From: Macrocybe gigantea
Taxonomy: Eukaryota > Basidiomycota > Agaricomycetes > Agaricales > Callistosporiaceae
Assembly (NCBI GenBank): GCA_011319805.1
Contig: SJRY01000263.1
Span: forward strand, 372,001-436,000
Direction of reading: 5' to 3'
DNA: 64,000 bases
Of this stretch, positions 1-11,969 are shown piece by piece. Under the pieces are notes generated by a model that was not told the DNA's origin, ran no database searches, and worked only from the letters and a program-made list of their open reading frames with translations. Made by a program: the position numbers and the translations under genes. Within the stretch, counting starts at the first letter, position 1, and the number at the start of each line of letters is the position of its first letter.

Positions 1-430
1 GTGATATGAAACGTAAACCTCAAATATTGGTCCTTAATTCCGAATCCTTTACTTTATGGAATGATCATTACACACGACTGAAAGAAGTCGTTAAATCATG
101 GGCTCCCGAGGCCGGGCGCATAATAACATTAGGTGAGAGTAATTTACATAAGAATGCTGCATGGTGAAGATTTATTTATTCTTTCAAGTTGGGTCTCAAC
201 ATTCTTCGTTCTCGGATGCCACCACTCTTCCTTTGGTAGGAAGGAAACGAGAAAAGCTGCTGATGGACACGATCTCTAGTCTCTGTATAGATTTCTTGGA
301 TTGCAAGTTGGACGAGGGGCTTTGCGGCCTTCGCGTTCGGGACATGGAATTTCGGATAGTCGGAAAGAGGAAGGATGGGCGACCCAGGAGACGATTGATT
401 GGTTCTATTGGAGAAGTAATTATTGAATAA
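1..430 (+). CDS. Platelet-activating factor acetylhydrolase-like lipase, C-terminal part
   Basis: This is the 3' end of a gene that begins before the window. An exon up to about 132 is spliced (donor gtgag at 133, acceptor ending at 188) to a second exon ending in the stop at 428-430. The joined product has ILVLNSESFTLW, then a segment ending in LVGSQHSSFSD, then a basic C-terminus. The order fits group VII phospholipase A2/PAF-acetylhydrolase, in which the catalytic His sits in a G-x-x-H-x-x-F-x-D context near the end; here it is the His of SQHSSFSD. Such enzymes hydrolyse the sn-2 acetyl or short oxidised acyl group of phospholipids. The nucleophile and the catalytic Asp lie outside the window, so the call rests on the C-terminal motif alone. 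Confidence 0.62.
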
Positions 431-513
431 TGCACCATACTGTAAACAAGTTCAAAGCAAGGGCTGCACTCGGCCTCCTTGTAACTGACGGTGCTGGCGG
501 CCTATAGTTCCAG

Positions 514-1266
514 ATGAACGTGCGGCCGATACGAGTAGGCATCTATCTGTGTCCGTGTTCATGGAGTGATCTCGAATTTAATTTGCATGTAGGTGGATGA
601 TCTCATGGGCATGCAGGCCTGCAACCTGCAGAACCTTCCAGAAAACTACACCATGAAGTATTGTACGTGACCTCTGCATCGCGAAGTCATCATGCACTAA
701 TTTCGGTACCCAAGATCTCTACCATGCCATGACCTGGCCGTCACTTTCATTCGTAGCGGAGGACAGCAAGGGCAGAATTGTCGGGTACATCCTTGGAAAG
801 ATGTGAGGCTGTTCACATGCGGTTCCTAAGGTACTCATAGCTTTTGGCCATTTAGGGAGGAGGAGACGGCGGAAGGTGAAGAACCTCATGGACACGTAAC
901 ATCAATATCGGTCTTGCGATCATATAGACGACTGGGACTCGCAAAGAAGTTGATGCTGCAATCGCGTACGTGTGTAGAAACGAATGGGAAGTTTTTGCTG
1001 AAATTCACTTCGTCTCTCCGTCCCGGAACAGAGGAGGCAATGGCGACGATCTACCATGCAGCCTATGTCTCTCTGCACGTGCGGAAATCAATCGCGCCGC
1101 GCTCAGCCTATACAAGGATACGTTGGGATTCGCAGTAAAAAGTATTGAGAAAAAATATTGTGAGTTCTTTGCTTATCTTCACTGGTTGTTGAAGAAGGCT
1201 CAACTCGGCTTGGTAGATGCAGACGGTGAAGATGCCTATGCAATGCAGCTGTCATTGAAGCAATGA
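514..1266 (+). CDS. naa10: N-terminal acetyltransferase A catalytic subunit (ARD1/NAA10), frame broken once
   Basis: Six exons can be spliced (514-534, 593-662, 715-802, 856-965, 1032-1159, 1217-1266), giving about 155 residues. The start reads MNVRPIR joined to [19 protein letters not shown], the hallmark of the NatA catalytic subunit. The acetyl-CoA binding loop [10 protein letters not shown] is in exon 4, and the C-terminal part includes [17 protein letters not shown] and [10 protein letters not shown]. With its NAA15 partner the enzyme acetylates N-termini of nascent proteins starting with Ser, Ala, Thr and similar residues at the ribosome. HVRKS and NRAAL are contiguous in the family but lie in different frames here: one base, probably an A, is missing near 1086-1092. 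Identity is very secure; the frame break looks like a sequencing artefact. Confidence 0.93.
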
Positions 1267-1323
1267 AAAAAGGTATGCCCTAGTGGCACAACAGTAATAT
1301 ATATGTATAAGATATAGATGACG

Positions 1324-2711
1324 TTAATTGGCAGTGGTTTTCTTGTTGGATAAGTGAGCAGGCGATGGTTCAGCACTTTCTACTGTGCCGTAGGCCTCGC
1401 GAACACACTCGGTCATCGCGAGACCTAATTGATAGTATCCATCATTCGTTTTCGACCCGAACATTCCTGTATGGGCCTGGATCTCATCTGGTGCCACTCC
1501 GTTCGGCGCCTGTTTGAAATGCTTGAAAAGAGCACTCGCCCTTTTCGGGAGTACAATGAAAGTCCTTGCGGGTTGGATAGGAGGTGTAGGTGGGAGATAT
1601 GTGTAAAAGCTAGGAGCCACGGACTTTGAACTTCAAGTCGCCTTCAAACACGTATGTCACACTCACTTGCGGAATAAGACTCCTTCGTCCTGAAGAGTCA
1701 ATAAAGCCTCTGTTCGTTTCTTGAGGGCATCCTCATCCCACAGGTTGCCCACATATTTCATGTGATCCATGACCCAAGAATACCCGACGCCCAGTTCCTC
1801 GCGCTTGTAATAAGCTCCGCCAGCGGCTGCCCCCGCGAGCATGGCACCTCCCACTGCATACGCCGCCGGCGCAGCCAATTTCGCCCAGGACGACCGGTTG
1901 GCCGGCAGTGCCGACTGCGCGGTGGCGTTCTGCACACCAAGGCCCGCGAAAGCACCGAATATAGCAGATCCTACCTTCTGCGCGGTGTTCACGTATTCAG
2001 CGGCCTTTGCCATTTGGTTTTTGAACACATGCGGATGCAAACCAAGGTACTGAGAATGTCGTCAGCGAATAAGATAGGAGATAATGAACAAAAGAATGTG
2101 TTCTTGCGGGAGTATCGAAAGCAATGCAAGCTATTATCCTAGGCCAGAGGGGAGATGATTTATCCGGACGAGATTTTGAAAACTCGAGTGCGGTGTCCGC
2201 GATGAGGAGGCCGCCCATGCTGTGGGACAACGATATAAAGCCAGGTCTGTTGAATCACTCAGGGCGCACCTATGCCCGCAGAGAACTATCTTTGCCTTTC
2301 CAGCCCCACCTACAGCGACCTCCTTCTCGACGGTTAATGTCGTGAGCCAGTCTGCAAATCTGATAACAGCTTCATTCTGCGACCTAGTCAGCTCTAGTGA
2401 GGTTAAGATTTCCAACGAAAAAAAAAGCACTAGATCGCCCTTGGTCTGTGAGTCGAGGTGGATTTAATCGGATGCGAGTGGAAAAGGGGTGTTCGCCGTA
2501 CCTCGTATGCGGGGAAGACAATGGATTCTACGTGTGCCTCTGGAATAGATTCGGAAAGAACGTGCTGAATCCTTTGCGGGAATTCGCCAAAGGTCTCATC
2601 GGTCCCTTTGAAACCATGAACAAAGACGATCAGCAGGACTTCATTGTTGACCACATCGGCTGGTCTGATTTCAGATATTCCAATAGGTAGAAGGGTATCC
2701 GCTGTGGTCAT
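1324..2711 (-). CDS. DUF676-type serine lipase/esterase (alpha/beta hydrolase)
   Basis: The gene reads right to left from ATG 2711 to a stop at 1324 in about five exons. Near the N-terminus LLIVFVHGFKGTDETF matches the oxyanion-hole region of DUF676 hydrolases. A spliced FPAYE/LTRSQNEAVIRFADWL segment follows, then the nucleophile elbow GHSMGG (the Ser codon is split by an intron) and DTP/YLGLHPHVF. A later Ala/Gly-rich hydrophobic stretch (AAPAAYAVGGAMLAGAAAGG) could be a membrane-associated segment. One intron uses a GC donor (gcaaga, from 2107 downward). The substrate is unknown; relatives act on lipids or acyl-proteins. It converges with naa10, with only 57 bp between stop codons. Confidence 0.8.
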
Positions 2712-2846
2712 GAAGATAAAGCGATGCTAACTGTATTTCTATTATACAATATGTACTCGAGACTTGGTAGTGTTTGCGATTATGTATCGAATTGGGAAGT
2801 AATATCAGAGCTATTGCTATTCTTTGGGAGGGGAGAGCGATGGGGA

Positions 2847-4227
2847 TTACTGGCTGAGGCTGCTTTGACTCTCATATGAGGCTTGCGTTTGCAGTGGTGG
2901 ATACGGTCCGTACGAACTTTCTTGTGACTGATTTTGGAGGGCAAAAAGACCGTCTTTGTCCAGTACTGGATCTTCTGGTCTTGAACTGATCGGCAGAACC
3001 TGTAATGTGCCGGAATGAAAAGCGTTAACTTCCATGGAGCCTTTCTCGAGCTTGTTGGCTTGTTGGTTCGAAGGTGCCGAATGTTTGGGCCGACGGATGA
3101 CCGGAGTAGCAGGGGTTGTAGACGCTTTTCGCGATTGTCTCCTTCGATGCGGCAATACACTGTACCACGACTGTCGCGTTGCTTGGTGAGATTGAGCTCG
3201 GATCAAAGGGTGTAGTGCAGGTTTGTGGAGCAGCACTTCTGAATGCTGGACCGGCGATGTTGATCCGACTCTGTCTCGTGGAGGTGATGTACGGACTGAC
3301 GTTTGTATCTTCACTGGGGAGAGAAGGGTAGTGCGGTTCTCTCCTTCCTGTATCGGTTCAGGTGCTTCTGTGTGAAACGGGCGGGCGCTCTGAGGCTGAT
3401 TGAACGCAGATGGCACCGATGCGTCCCCATCTAAGCCTGGAATATCACGATAGAGCTCATCGACGTCCATTGCTTGAGTCAACTGCTGTTCAACGACCTC
3501 AATCGATGTAGAAGATGATTGAGAACTTTGTGAATCCAGACAGTGAGTATTCTGTTCTGCCTGAACAGTAGCAGGTTTGCCTGATACAGCATTCTGCACC
3601 AATGCATCGAAGGAAGGGCTGGGAGGAATGGCTATCATAGATATCGGATCGTCGGGAGACGACAGAGATTCAAAAGTCGGGCCTTCGTGAGACATGGCTC
3701 GTGCAGGTGTCGATGGAGCATCTGGAGGTGGAGGACTCCACTCCACAAGGGAGCCAGAATCAGGAATGGCATCAAGTGGCTGATCACTGAGGAGACTGCT
3801 AGCGGAGTCAGAGTTCATCAACTCGTTAAATGAGTCATCTTCCAGCAAGGGAGCAACAGGCGACAACGATGGCTTGCTTGAACAAGGTGGAGAAGGCAGG
3901 GACGACGATGGTTCTGCCACGACAACAATAGCGCGAGTGAGTGGCTTGACAGACATGCAGCGTGGAATAATATATACCTTTTCTATCAGACGGTACTTTG
4001 CACAACAGATCATGCGTTTTGAGAGGAGCAGGGGAAGAGCACGTCTGCGACTGCCCTTCGGGTTTATGAAATGGCGCAACCTGCTTCCGTTTGACTGGTA
4101 CAGCTGTGCGAACGTGAAGATGGACGACGTGATGGATGAGATCGGCATTAATCAAGAAGGATTCCCGACATTGGGCCCATCTGCAGCGATAGCTGCGACC
4201 GAGCCGCTGGAGGTCTTCTTCGGCCAT
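2847..4227 (-). CDS. C2H2 zinc-finger protein, function unknown
   Basis: There are two exons (4227-3997 and 3944-2847) with a phase-0 intron; the first in-frame ATG at 4227 is taken as the start. The N-terminus holds one classical-looking finger, SYRCRWAQCRESF followed by HHVVHLH (C-x4-C-x12-H-x4-H). The other roughly 370 residues are low-complexity,  rich in Ser, Pro, Thr and Gln, with acidic patches (DVDELYRDIPGLDGD) and basic ones (HRRRQSRKA, RRPKHSA). This composition fits a DNA-binding or chromatin protein, but I recognise no family beyond the finger. It is divergently transcribed from the CCDC97-like gene, with 69 bp between ATGs. Confidence 0.72.
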
Positions 4228-4296
4228 GGGAGGTCGGTGAGCATGCTCGCGGTACAAAAACAGAAATTTAGTGTATTAGTCAGCAGGGCTCTCTCA
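4228..4296. promoter_or_regulatory. Short bidirectional promoter region
   Basis: Only 69 bp separate the ATG of the leftward C2H2 gene and the ATG of the rightward CCDC97-like gene, so both must share promoter and 5' UTR sequence here or overlap into each other's 5' ends. I see no clear TATA box. Confidence 0.4.
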
Positions 4297-5039
4297 ATGT
4301 CAGGCTTCGACAAATCTCTCGCTCTGGCCTATCTTGGACTTGCTAGTGACTATGAACCAATTCCCGATGTAGAGCCCATCAAGTTCTTGAGCAAACACTT
4401 GAGGCAACTGCCACCTCATCTACTGCTTCAGTTCAGTCCCATCACCACTCCAAAACAACGAACAGCGATCCCAACCATCAGAAATAGACGACTCAGATTC
4501 GCGAACGACAATCCTCCTGAACTACGCTTTGAAGCGGCGCGGAGCAGGTGGCCTAACTTGTGGCATGGGCGCGAGCGTCTGGGGCTTGAAGAAGCAGCTG
4601 ATGAGCGAGAGTGGGCTCGGCATGATTTCTTGCCTGGAACGATGCAACACGTCGGCAAGCTGGGTGACCTTCTTGGAGGTTATGAAGAAGAACGGGAAGC
4701 TGAGCGCGTCAGAATTTTGCGTAGAGAAAGAGCGGTCATTAGCGACTTCATCGCTGAGGAAGAGGAGGAAGAAAGTTCCGACGAAGACACAAGGCCATAT
4801 GTCGAGGATGAAGAATCGTTTGAAGAAGCTAGAGCGTGGTTTGAACGGTCAATTCGAGAGCGGTTTATCTATGGCATGCTAGAGGCAAGAGTGCCGTCCT
4901 CAGCTGGTGGATTGGACCTTATCGAGTGCTTCATTTACAGCGATTTGACTATGACAAAGTCGACTGGGATGAATCGCTTGACGTGGATGATGACAGAGAG
5001 GCGGAAGACCGATGGTTTGCTGAGTCTGATGAGGAGTAG
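4297..5039 (+). CDS. CCDC97-like (DUF2052) protein, likely U2 snRNP-associated
   Basis: There are two exons, 4297-4884 and 4941-5039, joined through a GC-AG intron (donor gcaaga at 4885). The product, about 228 residues, starts MSGFDKSLALAYLGL. It has an Asp/Glu-rich centre and ends in the family signature: RAWFERSIRERFIYGML, then RFDYDKVDWDESLDVDD, then an acidic FAESDEE tail. The C-terminal region matches the conserved DUF2052 block of CCDC97, which in human cells associates with the SF3b/U2 snRNP; a splicing role here is by homology only. A longer open frame extends 5' of 4297 but lies antisense to the neighbouring gene, so the ATG at 4297 is preferred. Confidence 0.8.
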
Positions 5040-5136
5040 ACTGTTTAATATTTGCATGTAGCGAAATCGTGACAGTCGTCACGTTGTGTGACATTTCTCA
5101 GCTTGCATTTTGGTCAACTCCTGCAGCCCACCCTAA

Positions 5137-7395
5137 ATGATCGTCGCGGCACACCCTACAGACGCTGACCAGCCCGTCCATGATCCTATCGACCACAATT
5201 TGAAGAAAAAGAAGAAAAAACGACACAGAGAAGAGGACGACCAACCCCGCGAAAAGAAGAAAAAGAAGCACAAGAAACGTCATGGTGATCCAGAACAAGA
5301 TCTTGAAGCAGTGCTGCAAGCGCAGGACGTGACGGAACCAGAGCAACCAGCACCTCTCGAGTCGCAGAAAAAGAAAAAGAAGAAAAAGGAAAAAAAAGAA
5401 AAGGCGATTGCGCAGCCCGCGTCACAGACAGACCCTCTGCCCGCTGAAGATACTAACCCTTCGGCGAACACCCAGTCATCGGCGTCAGCGGCTGCAGCAG
5501 CATTCTTTTCGGCCATCGTCGCAGCTGCCACAGGTGCTCCAGATGCCGGTCCTGCAGCCCAGGTGCCTCTTTCTCCCAACCAACCTCCCTTCATACCACA
5601 TATGTTGTCCCCCCAGCAACAGTTTATGCCGTATCCGTTCTTGCCATATGGTTTTGGCGCGCCTCCCTTCACACCGCAGAGTACGCTCCATCCGATGAAT
5701 CTTCTCCCTGCTCCTGCTCCTCCCTTTTCCGACCTGCCTTTCGGTTCGAACGAGGATGTGCTTCGTGCGCTGCAATCCCTTGACATATCAAAGATCACAA
5801 ACGCAATCAAGTCCCTTGGGGATGTCAGTGGTATGCAGTCCGAGGAACATCCTATCGTTCTGCCGATGAACCAAGTTCCCTTGCCACCCAACGTGATAAT
5901 GAACCATCTGGGGGCAAAGAAATCAACCAACACCAACGGTCATCGTCGTACGATTGATATGAGCCTTCCGGGTCCCGAACAACACGTAGATCCTGATCAC
6001 GCGCACCTGTTGGCGAACAAATGGCTTAACACAGCAAAGCTGGCTGAGCTGGTGAAAATGGAAGGTATTTACTAGCCTTTTACTGTTGTTGCATCTTGTG
6101 CTGATTATCGCGAAGGCCTCGTATACAGGAAGGGCAAATTTTCCGCCATTGAAGAGCAACAACTTCGCTCTGCAATTGAGAGTTACCAACATGTTCGCCC
6201 TACTCCACCCTTCGGTCCTTCTCGTGCTCACATGCCCTTCAGTCTAAACAGTTGTCAGACGAGCAAATGTTGGAAGTCATCTTCCCAAAGAATGAAAAGA
6301 ACAAAGACAATACATTTTGGTCGGAAATTAGTAGGTTCCTTCCCAGGCTCTCTGTTTGCTTTGCCTCACACGCAATGTCTAGCCTCTGCCGTGCCTCAGC
6401 GTCCCATTACCGCAGTCTACCACCATGTACGGAGGACATATCATCCAATGAAGCAGCAAGGGAAATGGATGCCCGAAGAGGATGCCTTGCTCAAGCAGTA
6501 TGTCTCCTACATAGTCAACACAATGGCTGTATTCATTTACACGGGTGCAGAGCAGTGGTCGATCTGGGACAACAATGGGAGAAGGTCAGCGAACGAGTTG
6601 GGAGAATGTCGTCGGACTGTCGCGATAGGTATCGTAACCACATAGATAATCGGGACATTCGCGTAACTGGTAAGTGCATCTACTGTCGCATGAACGTATT
6701 ATATCTGGTTACCTCATCAGGACCCTGGACGAAGGAGGAGGAAGAGCAACTGACGCGAATTGTGACGGAGATGACAGTCAAGCAGGGCAAGGACATCGAC
6801 AACGATGTGTTCTGGGGCAGAGTCAGTGAGCTCATGGGGGGTAGACGTGGCCGACAGCAGTGCCGCATAAAATGGCGAGTTTCCTTATCCGATGAACGGC
6901 CGTATCTTTCCTCATCCATGTAGCAGGACCGACGCTTTGAGCAAAACTATCAAAAATGAAGGCCGAAAGCCAAGATGGAGTCAACAAGACGCATATATTC
7001 TTGTCCACAAGTCAGTCTCACATGAATTGTCCCCCATTTGAGGCAGAGCCTGATATGTTGAATAACAGAATAGACTCCTTAAATGTTCGGGACGATACCG
7101 AAATTGATTGGAAGACCATTCCCGATTTACAATGGAACCTTTGGAGCGCTCATACTCTGCAGCGTCGGTGGCTGACCATGAAACGCAGCATAAAAGGTCA
7201 TGAAGACATGACACACCAAGGTACGTCTGCAAATTCTCCTTGGTTTCTGCCTATCAAAACTGAACTACAAATCAATGAACAGAGATCATGGACATCCTCC
7301 GAATCAAGAAGGCGCAGTTGCCAGTCCCTCCGCCTGCCCGAAAGCGCAAGGAACGAAGGATTATTAGCGCTGAAAATATCAGTGATGCAGATTGA
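5137..7395 (+). CDS. Reb1/TTF1-type Myb-domain DNA-binding protein
   Basis: Nine exons: 5137-6064, 6116-6192, 6243-6330, 6383-6497, 6551-6669, 6721-6874, 6927-7010, 7069-7220 and 7283-7395. The N-terminus is very Lys-rich (several KKKKKK runs, likely NLS), followed by an Ala/Pro/Phe-rich linker. Then comes FWSEITSAVPQRPITAVYHH and three Myb/SANT-like repeats: GKWMPEEDALLKQ...LGQQWEKVSERV; PWTKEEEEQLTRIV...FWGRVSELMGGR; and RWSQQDAYILVHK...IDWKTIPD. This arrangement is that of fungal Reb1/Nsi1 and animal TTF1, which bind rDNA terminators to stop RNA polymerase I and block replication forks. Intron 6 has a GC donor (gcgagt at 6875). No frame breaks were seen. The rDNA role is by family inference. 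Confidence 0.88.
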
Positions 7396-7739
7396 GGTTT
7401 TATTTTAGTGACTACTGCAAATATAATCTCGATGCTTAGAATACGGATAATCGCTACGTCAATCACATCTTGGCTTTCCGATACCGTATCATGAACATGT
7501 ATGCCTGTAGGGATGCCGTCAAACCAAGATACTGATATTATTGTCGCGATCGAAACTTGGCAAGCGCTGAACCGAACTTTATCTCATTACACAGAAGGTG
7601 AGGCATCGCTGATTGAGGTGCAGGCGCACACGCGTTGGCAAATTAAAACAACGACGTTGCGCCTTACATGCTGATGCCAGATGGTTGAAGCATGCCAGGC
7701 TAACCCGCAAAAGTCGTGCGTCCTTCGTTCACCGCTCTC
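7396..7739. other. Intergenic region upstream of the amidohydrolase
   Basis: These 344 bp hold no recognisable gene. They contain the 3' flank of the Reb1-like gene and presumably the promoter of the amidohydrolase. No clear TATA box or repeat was seen. Confidence 0.4.
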
Positions 7740-10700
7740 ATGTTCAAGTCTAGTAGTGCCCACTCCCCAGTGCGCCAGTTTGCGACTAGCGGAAGACTCT
7801 TCGAAATGACGACCAGCACGAATGTCGCGGTGTTAGTGACAGTCGTCACCATCCTGGCAACTCTCGTATCATTATCCCTTCCGCGACGTGATTACGCATT
7901 CACAACACAAAACATGTCGGTGGATACACAGACAATTCTAGCTCGTTGCGCCTCCCTCAAGAATAGTCCAGGCCCATCTACTGAATTTTATGACAGAAAG
8001 CAGTCAGATAGGTATGAGCCAGGCGCCAACGCCACCTGGATCAGACACGCCCTTATTTTTACGGGGGAGAGGAATGGAACGTCCGTGATACACGGTGATC
8101 TTTTCCTCGACAAAGGCATCGTCAAGAGCGTTGGCAAAGTGCCTCGTTACCTCATTGACAAGGTCAATGTTACTGTTGTTGACGCCAATGGTGCTTGGGT
8201 TACGCCAGGCCTAGGTGAGTAGTTTTCGTCCGGCGATGTCTGCTGTGATTTGTGAGTCGTACAACTAGTGGATCTTCACTCTCATCTCGGAGTGCTCAGC
8301 ACGCCAATTCTGTCCGGTCAGTCTGCTGCAAACTTTCGTCGGATGATGCTGCTGACAGATCCAAAAGGAGCGTATGAAATAAATTCGAAAAAGGGACCAG
8401 TCCTACCGGGACTGCGGAGCATCGATGGCTTCCATACAAATGATGAAGCGCTCCGACTCGCTAGGGCAGGAGGCGTCACCTCCATCCTCGTCCATCCTGG
8501 AGGTGCAAACGCTATCGGTACGATTTTGGGCTTTCTTGCCTTCATTACTGTGCTGATTGACTTGCGGCAGGTGGAGAAGCGGTCGTGATGAAAACCAGGA
8601 AAACTTCAGAAGGATCGCCATCATCGATGGTCGTAGAGCCCCACAATCTCGGCCAAGGAGTCTTAAAGCCCACTTCTTGGCGTCACTTGGCGTATGTTCC
8701 CTTTTTTTTTTCCTTGTCAACAAGGCCGCTCGGCTGAACGAGAGTTTTTGTTCAGCCAGGCTTGTGGAGATGGTCTAAAGCACTACGGCAATCGCATGGA
8801 CATGGCGTGGGCACTGCGTACCGCGTACAGTCAGGCCCTTAAACGAAGGCAGAGATAGACACATACTGTCTTAAGGCTGAAGCTGGGCTGTGGAATGAAG
8901 TCGACAGCCTGTTTTACGATGATCCAAATTCCAATATCCTGGTGGATGTCCTCCGCGGCAAAGTGAAAGTAAGTCATTTTCGTAGAATGAAGGCTTGCGC
9001 CTGAACGTGCCGCGAGCAAGATTCACAGCCAATGCTCGGAAATAGTGGACCTAGACAACATGATCAGGGTGAGCGCTTGCGCCCAGTGTGAAGTACGGGA
9101 GTCTCAATTATGTGCAGCTCAGTAACGAATTCAAGTTCCCCATTGCCTCCTTCCAACATGCAGCTGATGCTTGGCTGGTTCCACGGCTATTGAATCGGAC
9201 GTAAGATTTTGATTTTAACGATGTATGGGCTTTGCATACAACTATGAGAAATAGGTGGGGTGGAACACCAGCGGTCGGGATGTTCGCGACGAGATACCGG
9301 TACGCTGTTTTCGCACCGCTCCCTCCACCTGCCCTGAACGGATCCGCAGTGATAGGCGAGAAACATACAGAGGGTCTGAGCATGCACCGCGAATCCTAGC
9401 GGAAAATGGTATCCCTGTAATAATGAAAGTAAGGTGCCGACTGCCAAGCTCCCATTCAGAATATTAACGGATTGCAAGACTGGTCATCCGACGATTAACT
9501 CAAGATATCTTATCCATGAAGCACAACAAGCACATTACTTCAATCTTCCAGCTAATTTGGCGCTTCTCAGCGTTACAGCCACTCCTGCTGAAGCTGCGGG
9601 ACTTTCTCATCGCATCGGCATTCTTGAGGAAGGGTCGGATGCTGACGTGGTTATCTGGGACTCCCATCCTCTTCAAATAGGCGCAACTCCACTTAATGTG
9701 TGGATTGATGGTATTCCACAGTTTCCACTTCCCATATCGACAGATGGCAACGGTAAGGACGACGACAAGTGGCGAAATGTTCCCAATGTGCCCAACTGGA
9801 GCAAGGAGAGGAGGGACACGATCCTATGGGATGGTCTGCCGCCGTTACAAGGCAGGAAAAAGGGCGAAAAGGTGGTTTTCGATAACGTTAGGCATCTTTG
9901 GCGTCCAACGGAGATGGATTATTGGAAGAAATCTCGTCAGAAGACGGATTGAAACGAGTCGTCATCGAGAAGGGGCGCGTGACGTACACGCGAAGTGCAC
10001 ACAAAACAGCAAACGACGAAGCCGACACCATCGTCGATCTAAAAGGTGGTTCCATTACCCCTGGTTTGATGTCCTTTGGCTCGCAGCTGGGATTGGAGGA
10101 AATACCAGCTGAAGGGTCTACTGGAGATGGTTTCCGTTTCAATGCTTTCCAACGTAACGTTCCACGGATACTGGATGACAACGGCGCCGTCCTCAGAGCC
10201 ATGGACGCACTGGTTTTCGGAACCCGCGATGCACTGTGAGTGGTTTGCAGATTTGGTATGTGGTTTGAAAACCGACCGACAGACTAGAATGGCATTCCGC
10301 TCGGGTGTGACATTGGCAACCGCTTCATTGGCTCGAACTAATACAGAAGCCGGTCCTGACGTTATAGGAGGGTTATCAGTAACTTTCAGGACTGGTGCAT
10401 CCCATGCCATGGAACGGGGAGCGATTGTGCAAGATGTCTCTGCCTTGCATGTCGTTATACGCAAGCCTGATGCCATGACTGAGAAAGGCATCGGTGTCAG
10501 CACACAAATTGCTGGATTGCGGAGATTGTTAGGCGGTTGGGAGAACAAGGACAAGGAAACGGGCAAATGGTTCAAAGACGCAGCGGAGGTAAATCAACCC
10601 TAGTATTATTCTGCGCATCGTTTCTGACACTCTGCTACACAGGGAGTGGTACCGCTAGTCGTGGAAGTCGAGAGCGCGGACATCATGGCATCATTGCTGA

Positions 10701-11340
10701 TTCTAAAAGCGGAGGTAGAAGATAAAATTGGATCACGGATGAGATTGGTTTTCAGTGGTGCGGCTGAAGCACACATGCTAGCTCAGGAGATAGGTGATAG
10801 TTCCTTAACACACGGCACTCGTGTTCTAACAACCATGAAAGCGAACGCTGGAGTAGGTGTTATTCTTCATCCGTCAAGGCCGTTGGCACTGTCCTGGGAT
10901 CAGCATAGAATGTGAGTCTATTCAGGAAACAGGGCCGAGGAAGTAAAATCTGACAGACACATTTAGGTTGCCTGGACCCCCACTGACAAATGAGACGACG
11001 TTGACAGCTCTGCTCAAACATGGGGTGACTGTTGGCATCGGAATAAGAGAGGCCTGGGAAGCTCGAAACACGAGGTTTGACCTCCACTGGGTACGACGCC
11101 GGCCCTCGCCCTCGGCTTCCGTATTAACATTCTTCACAGGCAGCGCTTGAGTCCAATGGTCAGATTGACGACCGGCAGGCATATGCGCTAGCTTCAACTA
11201 ATTTAGAACAATTGCTGGGACTTCGGATCGAACCTGATGCGATTGACATGGTTGCCTATGAAGGAGGGGGACCATTCGATCTGTCGAGCAAAGTGGTAGC
11301 CGTGATTTCGCCAAAACAGGAGGTCGTCGAAGTCTTCTGA
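7740..11340 (+). CDS. Membrane-anchored tandem amidohydrolase (CE9/imidazolonepropionase-like), two frame breaks
   Basis: About thirteen exons run from ATG 7740 to TGA 11340, encoding roughly 950 residues. After a short N-terminus a hydrophobic segment (VAVLVTVVTILATLVSLSL) predicts a single signal anchor. The first amidohydrolase domain starts GAWVTPGLVDLHSHLG (metal-binding HSH) and continues through GGVTSILVHPGG, LVDVLRGKVK, IHSQCSEIVDLD, EHAPRILAENGIPVIMK, NSRYLIHEAQQAHYF and DADVVIWDSHPL. A second, similar domain follows with TIVDLKGGSITPGLMSFGSQ, FRSGVTLATAS and VVPLVVEVESADI, but the HxH metal pair is absent, so that half is probably structural. Fungal relatives are often labelled CE9; the substrate is unknown. 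One base each appears missing near 8844 and 9900. Confidence 0.82.
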
Positions 11341-11432
11341 TTGGGAATTGGAACACGTAGATCTCAATTACTGTTTTGCTTCTCGTTTGGAATATACTGT
11401 ACATTGTTGCATGCCTTTCTCTGAAGAGGCTT

Positions 11433-11758
11433 TCACACGACGCCAAGAAGGGCCGCGCCGCTTTTGATTCCACGATTTCTAGCAGCTGCTAAGCTGATGG
11501 CGACGCAGCTCAGCAGAAAACCAGCAAATCTACAGGTACAATGTGAGTCGCGGTGTGCTTTCGACGAATGCATACCAACCTGAAGAACGCAACACGCGAG
11601 ATAGACCGTTCTTCATTTGGGGTGCGTGATGACGCGAATATGGAACGAAGGACGGCCGGAGTAACCGGTATTCGACTGGAGCCGTCCGGAGGAGGAGGTT
11701 GGGTGATTGTGGTGCTCGTAAGCCGAGTGCGAGTGGAGGACGTGGATGTCGAAGACAT
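11433..11758 (-). CDS. Small single-pass membrane protein, unknown
   Basis: Two exons (11758-11580 and 11529-11433) join in phase 2 across an intron with donor gttggt. The product is about 91 residues. It has a Ser/Thr-rich start, a PPPPDG turn, a basic stretch (RSIFASSRTPNEERSISR), then a hydrophobic helix FAGFLLSCVAISLAAA, and ends in a basic RNRGIKSG and a short hydrophobic tail. The layout resembles small mitochondrial or ER membrane subunits, but I cannot name a family. It sits between the amidohydrolase and the LRR gene and is divergent from the latter. Support is the clean splice and the well-formed helix only. Confidence 0.5.
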
Positions 11759-11969
11759 GTTTGGCGTCGTTACGGGAGCGCGGTCGCGTGATCTGGAGCA
11801 TCAAGCGCGATCAACTACGACGGTCTATGTGGCAACTCAGCCAGAAGATCCTTCAGGTTCACTGTATGTCGTTTATTTTCAGTTTCGCTTACCTGTCTGT
11901 ATAGTTTTACTCACAAACCACAATTTAAAGACCTTTTTGTACAGAAGTGCATAGACACGTTCCTGAGCG

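Noticed and set aside
3874..4296. Plus-strand open frame extending upstream of the CCDC97-like start
   Set aside because: It is antisense to exons of the C2H2 gene and shows no family similarity; the ATG at 4297 begins the recognisable protein.
5200..5410. A-rich repeats encoding KKKKKK as a microsatellite or mobile element
   Set aside because: They are coding Lys runs of the Reb1-like N-terminus with mixed AAA/AAG codons and no repeat unit.
5280..5936. Long minus-strand open frame of 218 codons
   Set aside because: It is antisense to exon 1 of the Reb1-like gene, and its Gly/Phe-rich product only mirrors the Lys/Pro-rich coding strand.
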